Positions 1 through 8,805 are shown, counted from the first letter of the stretch. The stretch is DNA of 64,000 nt from Roseburia hominis (GCF_021531695.1 NZ_JADYUI010000008.1:60380-124379), one strand, 5' to 3'. Numbers and translations are program-made. Notes: generated by a model from the sequence alone, not told the origin.

Positions 1-98
1 CACTTTGCATTTCCGACTGTGCCGACACCACTCGGATTCTCAATCTCTCCTACATTTCTCGGGTTATTAAAATGATCCATTACTTTTTCACTATACAT
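1..98 (-). CDS. iscU: Fe-S cluster scaffold IscU/NifU-like, N-terminal part
   Basis: Only the first 32 codons are in the window; the gene runs off the left edge. The start ATG (96-98) has a strong AGGAGG site. The encoded start reads MYSEKVMDHFNNPRNVG, the typical N-terminus of the U-type scaffold on which Fe-S clusters are assembled from sulfur delivered by IscS. It lies downstream of iscS on the same strand, the usual pairing in Firmicutes. The catalytic cysteines are outside the window. Confidence 0.88.
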   Translation of the reverse strand, partial: MYSEKVMDHFNNPRNVGEIENPSGVGTVGNAK

Positions 99-260
99 AA
101 AACATTCCTCCTGCCATAAAGCGAACATTTGCAATCCGCTTCGCTATTTGCTCATGAAGGTGTTTTCACACCATTATAAAATATTTTTTTTAATTTCTCA
201 AGTTGTCTATACAATGTTCCATAACTAATCTGCTTTTAAAACATCACGCTGTCATTTTTC

Positions 261-1445
261 TTATGCACTCTGCTTTTTCACAAAATCTTCGTACAACGGA
301 GACATACTGCGCAAACGCTCAATTATTTTCTTAAGTTCATCTACCGTATAATCAATCTCTTCTTTGGTTGTTTTCTCCGATAACGTCACTCGCAACGAAC
401 CATGTGCAATCTCATGCGGCAGACCGATTGCCAAAAGTACATGAGACGGATCTAAAGAACCGGATGTGCAGGCCGAACCGCTCGAAGCGCAGATTCCTTT
501 CTGGTCAAGTAAAATTAGCATCGATTCGCCTTCAATAAAGCGGAAGCAGAAATTCGTATTATTCGGCAAACGGGATGTCCGGTCCCCATTTAATTTTGCA
601 TATGGAATCTCCGTTTCCACACGATGAATATAATAATCACGAAGCTCTGTCTCATACTTTATGCGTTCTTCCAAATGTGCACTTGCAAGCTCTACTGCCT
701 TTGCAAAACCTACGATACCGGGTACATTATGCGTTCCTGCACGTCTGTGACGTTCCTGTGCCCCACCGTGAATAAAGGAACCGAGTTTTAATCCCTTTCT
801 GATATACATAAGACCGATTCCTTTTGGTCCGTTAATCTTATGCCCACTGGCACTTAACATATCAATATTCATTTTCTCGACATCGATTGGTACATGTCCA
901 AATGCCTGAACCGCGTCTGTATGGAACAATACACCATGTTCTTTTGCAATTTTACCAATCTCTGCAATCGGCTCAATCGTTCCTATTTCATTATTTGCAA
1001 ACATAACCGAAATTAAAATCGTATCCGGGCGGATTGCTTTTTCCACTTCTTCCGGATTCACGAGACCATTCTCATCCACATCCAGATATGTCACTTCAAA
1101 TCCCTGCTTTTCCAGATATTCACAGGTGTGCAAAATCGCATGATGCTCAATCTTTGAAGTAATAATGTGTTTTCCCTTGCTCTTATACGCCTCTGCCGTC
1201 GCTTTTAACGCCCAGTTATCTGATTCACTTCCTCCACCGGTAAAATAAATCTCCTCCGATGTTGCATGCAAAAAATCTGCAATTGTCTGTCTTGCCTCAT
1301 CTACTGCCTTCTTGCTCTCACCTGCAAACGAATAGATGCTGGATGGATTTCCGTAATATTCCGTAAAATAAGGTTCCATTGCTTTTAACACTTCCGGATA
1401 TACCTGTGTAGTTGCTGCATTATCTAAATAAATGAACTTACTCAT
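261..1445 (-). CDS. iscS: cysteine desulfurase, NifS/IscS family
   Basis: A 394-residue PLP enzyme that removes sulfur from L-cysteine to give alanine and an enzyme persulfide, supplying the scaffold encoded just downstream. Lys203 in SASGHKINGPKG is the expected Schiff-base lysine, Asp177 in HTDAVQ contacts the PLP ring nitrogen, and Cys326 in SSGSACTSGS is the sulfur-carrying cysteine on the mobile loop. Length is normal for the family. The start has an AAGGAAG ribosome site. A sigma-A type promoter lies about 50 bp upstream, so the gene can be expressed apart from the Rrf2 regulator, whose own terminator and a mobile-like repeat lie between them. Confidence 0.95.
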   Translation of the reverse strand: MSKFIYLDNAATTQVYPEVLKAMEPYFTEYYGNPSSIYSFAGESKKAVDEARQTIADFLHATSEEIYFTGGGSESDNWALKATAEAYKSKGKHIITSKIEHHAILHTCEYLEKQGFEVTYLDVDENGLVNPEEVEKAIRPDTILISVMFANNEIGTIEPIAEIGKIAKEHGVLFHTDAVQAFGHVPIDVEKMNIDMLSASGHKINGPKGIGLMYIRKGLKLGSFIHGGAQERHRRAGTHNVPGIVGFAKAVELASAHLEERIKYETELRDYYIHRVETEIPYAKLNGDRTSRLPNNTNFCFRFIEGESMLILLDQKGICASSGSACTSGSLDPSHVLLAIGLPHEIAHGSLRVTLSEKTTKEEIDYTVDELKKIIERLRSMSPLYEDFVKKQSA

Positions 1446-1495
1446 CGCTAATTACTTCCTTTCATACTTATTTACTAGGATATGTTATGAACCTT

Positions 1496-1523
1496 ATTAT
1501 AATCCTTTTATTCCTATTGTCAA
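1496..1523 (-). promoter_or_regulatory. promoter of iscS
   Basis: TTGACA (1518-1523) and TATAAT (1496-1501) are separated by 16 bp on the minus strand. This is a near-consensus sigma-A promoter just outside the MITE-like element. Confidence 0.75.
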
Positions 1524-1675
1524 GCTAGGAATTAAATTTTTTTGTATAAGATATTTCATGTACAAATTCGGGTGTCAAAAGGTCGCAAGAAAATTTAAGC
1601 TGTCATATTGCACAAAGATGTAATTTGCTATTTGTGACTTATGAAGGATATTAGATTTTCTTTATGTTCTGTAAA

Positions 1676-1780
1676 CTACTCCAGCAACTCAGCAACAGGA
1701 TGTTGATGAGAGCCCATGCTGAGCCATGGATGGCGAATCTTGGGCGGTTGCGGCCGTGATTCAAACACCTGCCAGAACAT
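1676..1780 (-). other. 34-codon ORF inside the MITE-like element
   Basis: Starts MFWQVFESRPQPPK and ends with TAG. The stretch is GC-richer than its surroundings. There is no clear ribosome site, and I do not recognise a protein family. It may be a spurious reading frame within a conserved repeat. Confidence 0.2.
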
Positions 1781-1785
1781 TTTAG

Positions 1786-1985
1786 CCCGAATTATTCACA
1801 GCCACCACACAAACAAGCCACAGACCAGCTACGCAATGCGTATCTGTCGCTGCTTCACAGCTTCTGTCTGAGGCTGTGTGGTGGGTGAATTCTATTCTCC
1901 AACCAAGTGAAATCATAAATTCGGCTTACAAGCAAGCTTGCCGCACGAATTACAGATTTCACTTGGCTGCTGTGAATAATTCGGG
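1786..1985 (+). repeat. structured ~200-bp repeat, copy 1
   Basis: Bounded by inverted ends CCCGAATTATTCACAGC and its complement. Inside are a long imperfect hairpin (CCACCACACA pairing with TGTGTGGTGG), a small TACGC/GCGTA hairpin, a GGGTGAAT/ATTCTCC-type hairpin and a hairpin with AAGTGAAATC/GATTTCACTT arms. The other copies are at 19209-19407 (same orientation) and 47481-47680 (inverted). Confidence 0.85.
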
Positions 1986-2089
1986 TTGAGAAAATGTTAT
2001 ATCCGTAATTCGGAACAAATGACAAATTACATCTTTGTGCAATATAACAAAAATTAGTTTGCGACCTTTTGACCCCGAATCCTATACAG

Positions 2090-2134
2090 CAAAAGAGCCG
2101 CTCCCAGCTTTTTACAAGCTGAACGCGGCTCTTC
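2090..2134 (-). terminator. terminator of the Rrf2 regulator gene
   Basis: The minus-strand transcript forms AAGAGCCGC...TTCAGCTT paired with AAGCTGG..GCGGCTCTT, followed by a short T run. It lies about 10 bp past the stop codon. Confidence 0.85.
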
Positions 2135-2144
2135 TCCGATAAGA

Positions 2145-2579
2145 CTAAATAACATATTGTCCTTTTCCCTGCATTTTCCATGATACTAAATCAGCAAGTG
2201 TAATTCCATCTACTACTTCATTAATTGCATCATTAATCTTCCGATAAACAATAACCGACACGCAATCGTCCACATGTTCACACGAAACCTCACCATCTTC
2301 CAGGCAGGACACCGGTGCAAGACTTCCTTCGGTCAGACGTAAAATCATCCCAACCGTATATTCCTCCGGCTTCTTACGCAGGCTGTATCCACCTTGCGCC
2401 CCACGGACACTCTTCACATAACCGGCTTTATTTAAAACGGAAATGATCTGCTCCAGATACTTATCTGATATATTTTCTCTCTTGGCAATATCCTTTAAAC
2501 TGATAGGCTCTCCTGTATTATTTACTGCAAGATCAAGCATAAGACGCAAAGCATATCTTCCCTTGGTAGAAATCTTCAT
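2145..2579 (-). CDS. Rrf2 family regulator, IscR-like
   Basis: A small winged-helix Rrf2 regulator. I place the start at the fourth in-frame codon, giving 144 residues beginning MKISTKGRYALRLMLDLA, the usual family start, with AGAGG about 9 nt upstream; an ATG nine bases earlier sits directly on the purine run. The wing GAQGGYSL follows the recognition helix. Three cysteines (92, 100 and 106 in this numbering, spaced C-x7-C-x5-C) lie where IscR binds its cluster, so Fe-S sensing is plausible, whereas CymR-type relatives lack them. It lies upstream of iscS-iscU, so control of Fe-S biogenesis is the natural inference. Confidence 0.85.
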   Translation of the reverse strand: MKISTKGRYALRLMLDLAVNNTGEPISLKDIAKRENISDKYLEQIISVLNKAGYVKSVRGAQGGYSLRKKPEEYTVGMILRLTEGSLAPVSCLEDGEVSCEHVDDCVSVIVYRKINDAINEVVDGITLADLVSWKMQGKGQYVI

Positions 2580-2626
2580 TCTCGTCATCCTCTCTTCTTC
2601 GTATTGTACAAAGTTTTTGTTCTCTT

Positions 2627-2655
2627 ATTATATCCCTGTATTCATACTAAGTCAA
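2627..2655 (-). promoter_or_regulatory. promoter of the Rrf2 regulator gene
   Basis: TTGACT (2650-2655), 17-bp spacer, TATAAT (2627-2632). The spacer holds AGTATGAATAC. AGTATGAA also occurs just upstream of the iscS ribosome site, so it is a possible half-site for autoregulation. Confidence 0.75.
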
Positions 2656-2682
2656 TGGGAATTATAAAGGATTCAAGCGCAC

Positions 2683-2735
2683 ATTATCGCATGAAGTGCT
2701 TTTTATTGTATAGAAAATTTTCCATACAACAAAAA
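2683..2735. repeat. hairpin repeat, copy A
   Basis: Begins ATTATCGCATGAAGTGC, then TTTTTATTG and an imperfect palindrome GTATAGAAAATTTTCCATAC. A related copy with the same order of blocks lies at 49551-49613. Both lie next to a terminator. Confidence 0.6.
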
Positions 2736-2753
2736 CTCCTGCAAAAGCAGGAG
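2729..2753 (-). terminator. terminator of the tRNA-Pro gene
   Basis: The minus-strand transcript forms CTCCTGC-TTTT-GCAGGAG followed by five T residues. Confidence 0.85.
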
Positions 2754-2765
2754 CTCTTATTTTAG

Positions 2766-2839
2766 TCGATGCGACAGGATTCGAACCTGCGACCTCTGCG
2801 TCCCGAACGCAGCGCTCTACCAAGCTGAGCCACGCATCG
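2766..2839 (-). tRNA. tRNA-Pro (anticodon CGG)
   Basis: Cloverleaf on the minus strand with acceptor arms CGATGCG/CGCATCG, anticodon stem CTGCG/CGCAG and loop TTCGGGA (anticodon CGG, G at 37), and T loop GGTTCGAATCC. No CCA is encoded after the discriminator A. Confidence 0.95.
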
Positions 2840-3093
2840 ATAATTTCAATTGTCTTGTAAAAACGTGCTTGATTATAATATCACAATCTCATATGTTTGT
2901 CCATATATTTTTTAAAATTTCTTATATTTTCGTAACAGTTGTGAGACAAACGCACGATTATGAACAATCCGCTTGTGCTGTATCATTGACTTTGGGTGAA
3001 ACAAATAAACAGATGATTACCCAATTATCAATGATATGTACACAAGCTTTGAAGCACGAAGTGCGTGATTGCAAATAAACGTGGGATGAACGG
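2840..3093. other. intergenic stretch upstream of tRNA-Pro
   Basis: AT-rich. A TATAAT-like hexamer lies about 35 bp before the tRNA on the minus strand. A 69-codon open frame on the plus strand has no ribosome site and no family I know. I see no gene here. Confidence 0.5.
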
Positions 3094-4035
3094 TTACATA
3101 TCTAACAACATCTGTACGCATCCATACATTCCTGCCTGATTGCCAAGTGTTGCCATTGCGAACTTAGCATTTCTGCATGCATGGAATGTTCTGTCCATAA
3201 AATTTTTCTCGGTGACATCTATCAGGATTGTTCCGGCTTTGGAAACACCACCACCGATAACAAAAACCTCCGGATTTACAACACATGCGACTGCTGCAAG
3301 CGCAGACCCTAACACTTCACCTAACTTTTCTACTAATTCCATTGCAACAGCATCTCCTGCTTTTGCTGCATCAAAAATGTCCTTTGCAGTAAGTTCGGAC
3401 AAACTTTTTAAGGTAGTTTCTCTGCTCTCTGTTGCCAATGCTTTCTTTGCCATACGAACAATGCCGGTTGCAGACGCATACTGCTCCAGGCACCCTTTCT
3501 TTCCACAGCCACAAACATCTGTCTCTTCTTCATTTACCATGATATGACCGATTTCTCCGCCTGCACCATTAGAGCCTGCAATAATTTTTCCATTTACAAT
3601 GATTCCGCCACCGACTCCGGTTCCTAATGTGACCATGACTACATCTGAATAGCCTTTTCCACCACCCTGCCACATCTCACCTAATGCTGCAACGTTGGCA
3701 TCGTTTCCTGCTTTTACCGGAAATCCGGTACGTTTTCCCAAAACTTCTGCTACATTAAATACACCCCAGCCAAGATTGACACATTTTAACACCGTACCAT
3801 CTGCTGTAACCGGTCCCGGAACACCTACACCGATTCCCTGCACCTCATCCTTACTGATGCCTTCCTCTTTCATTTTTCCTTCAATTGCTGTTGCTACATC
3901 ATCTAAAATAGAGGCTCCGTTATTCTCCGTGTTTGTCTTAATTTCCCAGTCACTTAATAACGTACCATTCATTTCAAATAAGCCTATTTTACAGGTTGTT
4001 CCACCGATATCTACGCCAAAGCCATATTTCTTCAT
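3094..4035 (-). CDS. glk: ROK family glucokinase
   Basis: A 313-residue sugar kinase that phosphorylates glucose with ATP to glucose-6-phosphate. The N-terminal phosphate loop is DIGGTTCKIG and the ROK zinc/signature motif is CGCGKKGCLEQYAS. GNDANVAALGE carries the catalytic aspartate region. The frame stays open for 16 more codons upstream, but the ATG at 4035 has AAGGAG at good spacing and gives the usual ROK N-terminus. It is the last gene of a probable operon behind the PBP and a membrane protein. It may also handle glucose released by the GH1/GH130 enzymes further along, which is only inference. Confidence 0.9.
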   Translation of the reverse strand: MKKYGFGVDIGGTTCKIGLFEMNGTLLSDWEIKTNTENNGASILDDVATAIEGKMKEEGISKDEVQGIGVGVPGPVTADGTVLKCVNLGWGVFNVAEVLGKRTGFPVKAGNDANVAALGEMWQGGGKGYSDVVMVTLGTGVGGGIIVNGKIIAGSNGAGGEIGHIMVNEEETDVCGCGKKGCLEQYASATGIVRMAKKALATESRETTLKSLSELTAKDIFDAAKAGDAVAMELVEKLGEVLGSALAAVACVVNPEVFVIGGGVSKAGTILIDVTEKNFMDRTFHACRNAKFAMATLGNQAGMYGCVQMLLDM

Positions 4036-4112
4036 CCACTTTTCTCCTTCAACTCGTTTTCCGTAATTTCTGTTCTTTATCAAATCATAAATTTAGTATA
4101 TGCAACCATTTT

Positions 4113-4781
4113 CTATCTGTCAATGCAGTTTTCTCCCAAAATCTCAAGCATTAAGTTCTGTTGCAGTTCTTCATCTGCTGCCCCATAAGCCGCTGCAACG
4201 ACGCAGGTTCCCCGGTACATCTTACTTTGCTCTACCCATTCATTATCCTTCAATATAATTGCACTCGGATAAGTATCTCCTGTCTCTTCATCAGTAGTAT
4301 AACAAAGCTCATTCTGATATTTGTCCAAAATATCTTTTGGCAGTACTTCCGTCAAATCTTTTAGCAAACCGATATTCTGAATCAGGGCATATGCTCCTTC
4401 ATCCGAAAAATAAACATCTGCTCCGCCTGCCTCTAAAACCGTAAGCATGGATTGATAGGTATAATAATTTTCCTTTCCTATTCCATTCGGGTCAAAGGAT
4501 AACCCATCATTTAATATGATTTCATTCTCTTTTATGTTATAACCATTTTCCTCTAAAAACGAATCAAACAATTCATTTCCCGTTTCATTTGCCATTTCCA
4601 CATCAGCATTTACCATAATCACATTCGCTACGATATCCTTTTTTGTCGTATAATGGATAATTAAATAAGTTCCAAAAATCAAGAAAAACGTGCCTACAAT
4701 AATATACCATTTATAATATTCCCAAATATACTCACGTCTCTTTTTGGGCTCCATTTCTTTTAAGACAACTTTCTTTTCCAT
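4113..4781 (-). CDS. single-span membrane protein of unknown function
   Basis: 222 residues: a short charged cytoplasmic N-terminus (KKRREYIWEYYKWY), one membrane segment at about residues 29-45, then an extracytoplasmic domain of about 175 residues. I do not recognise the domain. It is acidic and contains Tyr/Asn-rich stretches and ADVYFSDEGAYALIQ, loosely reminiscent of periplasmic binding-protein-like folds in clostridial membrane proteins. The ribosome site AAAGGA is clear. It lies 42 bp after the PBP gene and 77 bp before the glucokinase start, so probably in the same transcript. Confidence 0.75.
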   Translation of the reverse strand: MEKKVVLKEMEPKKRREYIWEYYKWYIIVGTFFLIFGTYLIIHYTTKKDIVANVIMVNADVEMANETGNELFDSFLEENGYNIKENEIILNDGLSFDPNGIGKENYYTYQSMLTVLEAGGADVYFSDEGAYALIQNIGLLKDLTEVLPKDILDKYQNELCYTTDEETGDTYPSAIILKDNEWVEQSKMYRGTCVVAAAYGAADEELQQNLMLEILGENCIDR

Positions 4782-4823
4782 ACATAATCCTTTCTATCTT
4801 TCGCACTTCGCTATTTACGCCAA

Positions 4824-7289
4824 TTAATTGCCCGTCTGACTGTTATCCACAGGTGTTTGCTGACTCATACCGCCTTCCGGCAATGACTGCGGCTGCACAT
4901 TCTGATCCGTCGAAGCACCATTCCCATCGGTCGGTTGATTCGTTCCTTCTGCCGGATTTTCCCCCTCCGGTGTATTTCCATCAGCCGGCTGATTGGAAGG
5001 TGACTGATTGTCCGGTGTCCCGGGCGAATTGTTATTCTCTGCCTCCTGCTGATTCTCCGGTGAAGATGCCGGTTGCTGTTGCGGACTCTCCGGTGATGGT
5101 TGTGGCTGTTGATTTTCCAGTGATGGTGTCTGCGGTTGCTGTTGTGGTGTTTCTACCGGTGCCTGCGGTTGTGCATTTTGCTCCGGTGTCTCATTTTCCG
5201 GTGTTTCAGGTGTCACATTTTGTTCCGCCTGCTTTTCTTCTGCCTTTTCTTCTTTCGTTTTCTCCTTATTCGCGTTTTTAGTCTCTTCATCCTTTTTATT
5301 TCTATCTGAATACGAATTATACGGCAAAAACTCCATCGGTGTATAACCGGTATGTACATTTTCCATAAAGTCGTGCCAGATTGCCCCCGGATAACTGGAA
5401 CCTTTTAACGTTGGAAGTTTTTTCGGCATATCATAACCGACCCATACACTGGTTGTATAATATCTGGTATAACCTACAAACCAACCATCTTTATTGTCAT
5501 TGGTCGTTCCCGTTTTTCCTGCACATGGCATTTCACTGATTGCAAGTCCCTTTCCGGTTCCCTCCGTCACAACAGACACCAGCATATCCGTCATGGCTCG
5601 TGCCGCATTTTCTTTATAAATCGTAACTTCTTCCTGCTTTGAAGTGTAAACATCATTTCCATCAGCATCTGTAATCTTCACAATACAGGTTGGTTCCCTG
5701 TAATTGCCGTCATTCTCGATTGCTGCATACCCAGATGCCATTTCAAGAGCAGATACACCTCTGGTAAAACCACCAAGCGAAGCAGCCATCTGTTCATCCT
5801 GCATTTCCAGTTTTGAAAAATTCATTCTTTTTAAATACGAAATTCCGACTTTCGGCGTGAGTTCTTCAAACAACGACCATGCTATGGTGTTTTTAGAACG
5901 TTTTACTGCTTCTCTAAGTGTCATATCTCCTGCATAACTCTTATCCGCATTGCTCGGTCCATCTTCAATCTTTTCATCTGTCACAATAGAATCCGGCGTA
6001 TAACCCCGTTCCAAAATCGGTGTATACACAATCAACGGTTTAATGGAACTTCCCGGCTGACGAAAACTTTGATAAGCACGATTTAACGTATATCCGCTAA
6101 CCTCCTGACTACGCCCGCCAACGATGGCCCGTACATATCCGTTTTCATTATCAATACAAACTGCGGATGCCTGCAAATCATAAATTCCGTCATCACCAAC
6201 TTCGGTATAATCACTTAAATTTTCATCAATACTCTGTTGCAGCATACTTTGCAAATTCAAATCAAGTGATGTATAAATCCGGTAACCTGCCGTATAAAGT
6301 GTTCTCTGGCATGCCGTATAGGCATCATTATACATTTCATCATATGCTGCTTTATCTGCCTCTGAGGAAAAATCATACCGGAACTGAAATCCCTGTTGCT
6401 GCATCAATGCTCTTGTTGCACAATGATAAGTATATGTTTCTACATAATCATTTTTCTTTGTCTGTGGGCGATTTAGCACGATTTGCTCTGTCACTGCTGT
6501 ATCATATGCACTTTTCGTAATCTTCCCATCATCTAACATATTTTGCAAAATTAAATTCCGTCGTTCTATTGTCTTTTCAATATTCGTCACCGGATCATAA
6601 CGGGACGGGCTGTTCGGAATCGCACAGAGAAATGCAACCTGCGACAGATCAAGCTGATCTACTGTCACGTTGAAATAGCCTTTACTTGCCGCCTGGATTC
6701 CATAATAACCATTTGCAAAATAAATATTATTTAAATAAAATTCCAGAATTTCATTTTTGGTATACTTTTTCTCCAGTCTGAGCGCAATAAAGATTTCTTC
6801 CATCTTACGCTGCCAGGTTCGTTCCTGTGAAATAAAAACATTCCTTGCAAGCTGCTGGGTGATCGTGCTGCCGCCCTGCGTGACTTCACCATTTTTCAAC
6901 ATGGCAAATACCGCTCGCATAATCGCCTTGTAATCAACACCACCATGCTTATAAAATTTCTTATCCTCGATACTGACAATTGCCGCCGTCACATTCGTCG
7001 GTATCTCATCATACGGAAGATAATAAACATCCTTTTCTCCTTTTAAGACAGAAATCTGATTTCCATTTGCATCATATACAATACCGGTCTGCGATGTTTT
7101 AAAAGTATCAACCGTCGAAGTCCTTACGTAATGTTCTGCCTCTGCCTGCAGTTCTTTAATCTGTTTCGCATAACCGCCCAGATAATAATAGGCCACTCCC
7201 GCCAAAACCAGGCACATTAAAAAAATCTGAAATTTTATAAAACGCCAAAATCCACGATATTTTTTCCTTCTTTTCTTTTTTCGCGCCAT
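4824..7289 (-). CDS. class A penicillin-binding protein (PBP1A type)
   Basis: An 821-residue bifunctional murein synthase. Very basic cytoplasmic start, membrane span at about 14-36, GT51 glycosyltransferase domain at about 70-240 with catalytic Glu108 in EDKKFYKHGG, and transpeptidase domain at about 370-640 with Ser414 in SSIK (414-417), an SKN motif and KTGT at 592-595. From about residue 655 to the end is a low-complexity tail: first Lys/Glu-rich, then Pro/Gln/Asn/Glu-rich, about 165 residues and probably unfolded in the cell wall. AAGGAGG precedes the ATG. The YhaN-like gene ends 17 bp upstream, so the PBP is probably co-transcribed with the nuclease pair. Confidence 0.95.
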   Translation of the reverse strand: MARKKKRRKKYRGFWRFIKFQIFLMCLVLAGVAYYYLGGYAKQIKELQAEAEHYVRTSTVDTFKTSQTGIVYDANGNQISVLKGEKDVYYLPYDEIPTNVTAAIVSIEDKKFYKHGGVDYKAIMRAVFAMLKNGEVTQGGSTITQQLARNVFISQERTWQRKMEEIFIALRLEKKYTKNEILEFYLNNIYFANGYYGIQAASKGYFNVTVDQLDLSQVAFLCAIPNSPSRYDPVTNIEKTIERRNLILQNMLDDGKITKSAYDTAVTEQIVLNRPQTKKNDYVETYTYHCATRALMQQQGFQFRYDFSSEADKAAYDEMYNDAYTACQRTLYTAGYRIYTSLDLNLQSMLQQSIDENLSDYTEVGDDGIYDLQASAVCIDNENGYVRAIVGGRSQEVSGYTLNRAYQSFRQPGSSIKPLIVYTPILERGYTPDSIVTDEKIEDGPSNADKSYAGDMTLREAVKRSKNTIAWSLFEELTPKVGISYLKRMNFSKLEMQDEQMAASLGGFTRGVSALEMASGYAAIENDGNYREPTCIVKITDADGNDVYTSKQEEVTIYKENAARAMTDMLVSVVTEGTGKGLAISEMPCAGKTGTTNDNKDGWFVGYTRYYTTSVWVGYDMPKKLPTLKGSSYPGAIWHDFMENVHTGYTPMEFLPYNSYSDRNKKDEETKNANKEKTKEEKAEEKQAEQNVTPETPENETPEQNAQPQAPVETPQQQPQTPSLENQQPQPSPESPQQQPASSPENQQEAENNNSPGTPDNQSPSNQPADGNTPEGENPAEGTNQPTDGNGASTDQNVQPQSLPEGGMSQQTPVDNSQTGN

Positions 7290-7306
7290 CGTATTCCTCC
7301 TTATGG

Positions 7307-8791
7307 TTACGCAAGAGTAATCTTATGATAAGAAATTCCAAGACTGTCCAATACTTCCGTTTCTCTTCCATCACACGAAAAAATAAGACTCTGTTCCGGC
7401 TGTCTTGCAAGATAGCCCAAAACTGCCCTGTATCTTTTCTCGTCATACATATGAAATGCTTCATCAAAAGAAAAAAACATGCTTTCTTCGGATAACAGCC
7501 TTCCTACCGCAATCCGCACTGCAAGATAAACCTGTTCTATGGTTCCCATACTGAGTGATTCTAATGGAATCATCCTATCTTCGCCCTGTACGGTAATTTC
7601 CATCTCCTGATTAAAAGAAAGCTTTTGATACCTGCCCTCTGTAATTTCCGCTAAAATAGAAGAAGCTGCAAAAAACAACTCTTCCTTTACATCCTGACTT
7701 ATTTCCTCTGATAATGTTTGTATTGTGCGCCCTGCCAGCAAAATTGCCTGCTCTTTTTGCTCTGTTTCCAATTCCTCTCTTGTCTTCGCACCGGCATCTT
7801 CCATGGTTTCCCTGACATTCAAAAGCCGCAGTTCTTTTTCTCTTATCTGCTCTTCAAAAAAATCCTCTTTTTCTTCGCTCTTTTTATCCGAAGTTGTCTC
7901 AATTATTGCAACTTTTCCTTTTTTTCTGTAAAAACAAACAATTGCAACAACCGTACCCAAAATCAATATCATTTCTACCATAAAAAATAACCCCAAAAAA
8001 GGATAACTGTTTTTCAAAAATAAGTGAAACACCATTAAAACTGCAAAAAAAGTAGCTGCCAGGGGTCTTTGTCTTTTTGGCTCTGTTTTTGTCTGCTCTT
8101 TTCTTATCTCTGTCTGTGCTTCTTCTCTTAAACTCCGCTGTTCTTTTAAAGAAGCAATATCCTGTTGTAAAATTCTTTCTTCTACCTGAAGTGCTTCCAA
8201 AGCCTGCTGCTTTTTTTGCAACAAGTTCTTCTTTTGTGTCAAAATTTCTTTTCGCTGTTTTTCTAATCTTTTTAGTGCCGTCTGTATATTTATGCTTGCT
8301 GTTCCTGTATTTTCCACATTCGCCAGGTATTCCGTAAGACCATCCGCAAGTTCTTTTCCGGTCGCCGCCTTATTTTGCTTTATACACCAGGTATTCAGAT
8401 AGATTTCTTTTGTCTGATTACCCAGTAACATGTCTAAATCACCATAAGCTACCGACAATTCCTCTCCGTCCGTTTCGCTGATAAGCTCTGCCGTTTTTTC
8501 CTTATGATAAAAATTTCTTGTAAGACAAAACGGCTTGTCTTCCACCTGGAATCGCAAACGTCCGCAATAATAAGATGCTGCATTCCAGGGTTCGTATTTC
8601 CGGTAAATATCCTCTTTTTTTATTCTTCCACGCATCGGTTCCAAACCAAACAGCATTGCTGTAAGAAATTCCTGCAAGGTTGATTTTCCCGCTTCATTGG
8701 CACCACAGATTACATTGATGCCCTCGCCAAAGGTTATCTTTTTCTTATGTAATTTCCCAAAATTCTCTATGTATGCCTCTAATAATTTCAT
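7307..8791 (-). CDS. compact YhaN-like (SMC/Rad50 family) ATPase
   Basis: About 494 residues. N-terminal Walker A GANEAGKST near residue 36, coiled-coil segments around residues 180-220 and 320-350, and two hydrophobic spans at about 235-285 between them. C-terminal signature LSMGTIEQVYLAVR and a Walker B-like FSFDEAF. It pairs with the metallophosphoesterase 14 bp upstream, as YhaN with YhaO and SbcC with SbcD. Known YhaN and SbcC proteins are near 1000 residues, so the coiled coils here are strongly reduced. The ATG at 8791 fits the AAGGTGAAGG site better than the GTG at 8803. Role inferred: membrane-linked DNA end processing. Confidence 0.82.
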   Translation of the reverse strand: MKLLEAYIENFGKLHKKKITFGEGINVICGANEAGKSTLQEFLTAMLFGLEPMRGRIKKEDIYRKYEPWNAASYYCGRLRFQVEDKPFCLTRNFYHKEKTAELISETDGEELSVAYGDLDMLLGNQTKEIYLNTWCIKQNKAATGKELADGLTEYLANVENTGTASINIQTALKRLEKQRKEILTQKKNLLQKKQQALEALQVEERILQQDIASLKEQRSLREEAQTEIRKEQTKTEPKRQRPLAATFFAVLMVFHLFLKNSYPFLGLFFMVEMILILGTVVAIVCFYRKKGKVAIIETTSDKKSEEKEDFFEEQIREKELRLLNVRETMEDAGAKTREELETEQKEQAILLAGRTIQTLSEEISQDVKEELFFAASSILAEITEGRYQKLSFNQEMEITVQGEDRMIPLESLSMGTIEQVYLAVRIAVGRLLSEESMFFSFDEAFHMYDEKRYRAVLGYLARQPEQSLIFSCDGRETEVLDSLGISYHKITLA

Positions 8792-8805
8792 CCTGTCCTT
8801 CACCT

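Larger units (their letters stand above)
1566..2080. mobile_element. MITE-like element with nested inverted ends
   Basis: About 515 bp between the Rrf2 terminator and the iscS promoter. The outer ends are inverted copies (1566-1588 and 2059-2080, core TCAAAAGGTCGCAA). A second inverted pair lies just inside (about 1605-1627 and 2023-2045, core TTGCACAAAGATGTAATTTG). No transposase is present. Inside are a 34-codon ORF on the minus strand (1676-1780) in a GC-richer stretch, and one copy of the 200-bp structured repeat at 1786-1985. A mini version of the inner inverted pair recurs at 23003-23058. Confidence 0.65.

Noticed and set aside
1855..2181. 108-codon minus-strand ORF across the structured repeat and the Rrf2 terminator
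   Set aside because: It runs through a palindromic repeat and a terminator hairpin, has no ribosome site, and overlaps the Rrf2 coding end. It is not protein-like.
2869..3078. 69-codon plus-strand ORF upstream of tRNA-Pro
   Set aside because: No ribosome site, no recognisable domain, AT-rich intergenic composition.
4853..5281. 142-codon plus-strand ORF
   Set aside because: It is the shadow of the Pro/Gln-rich tail of the PBP, whose repetitive composition keeps the opposite frame open.
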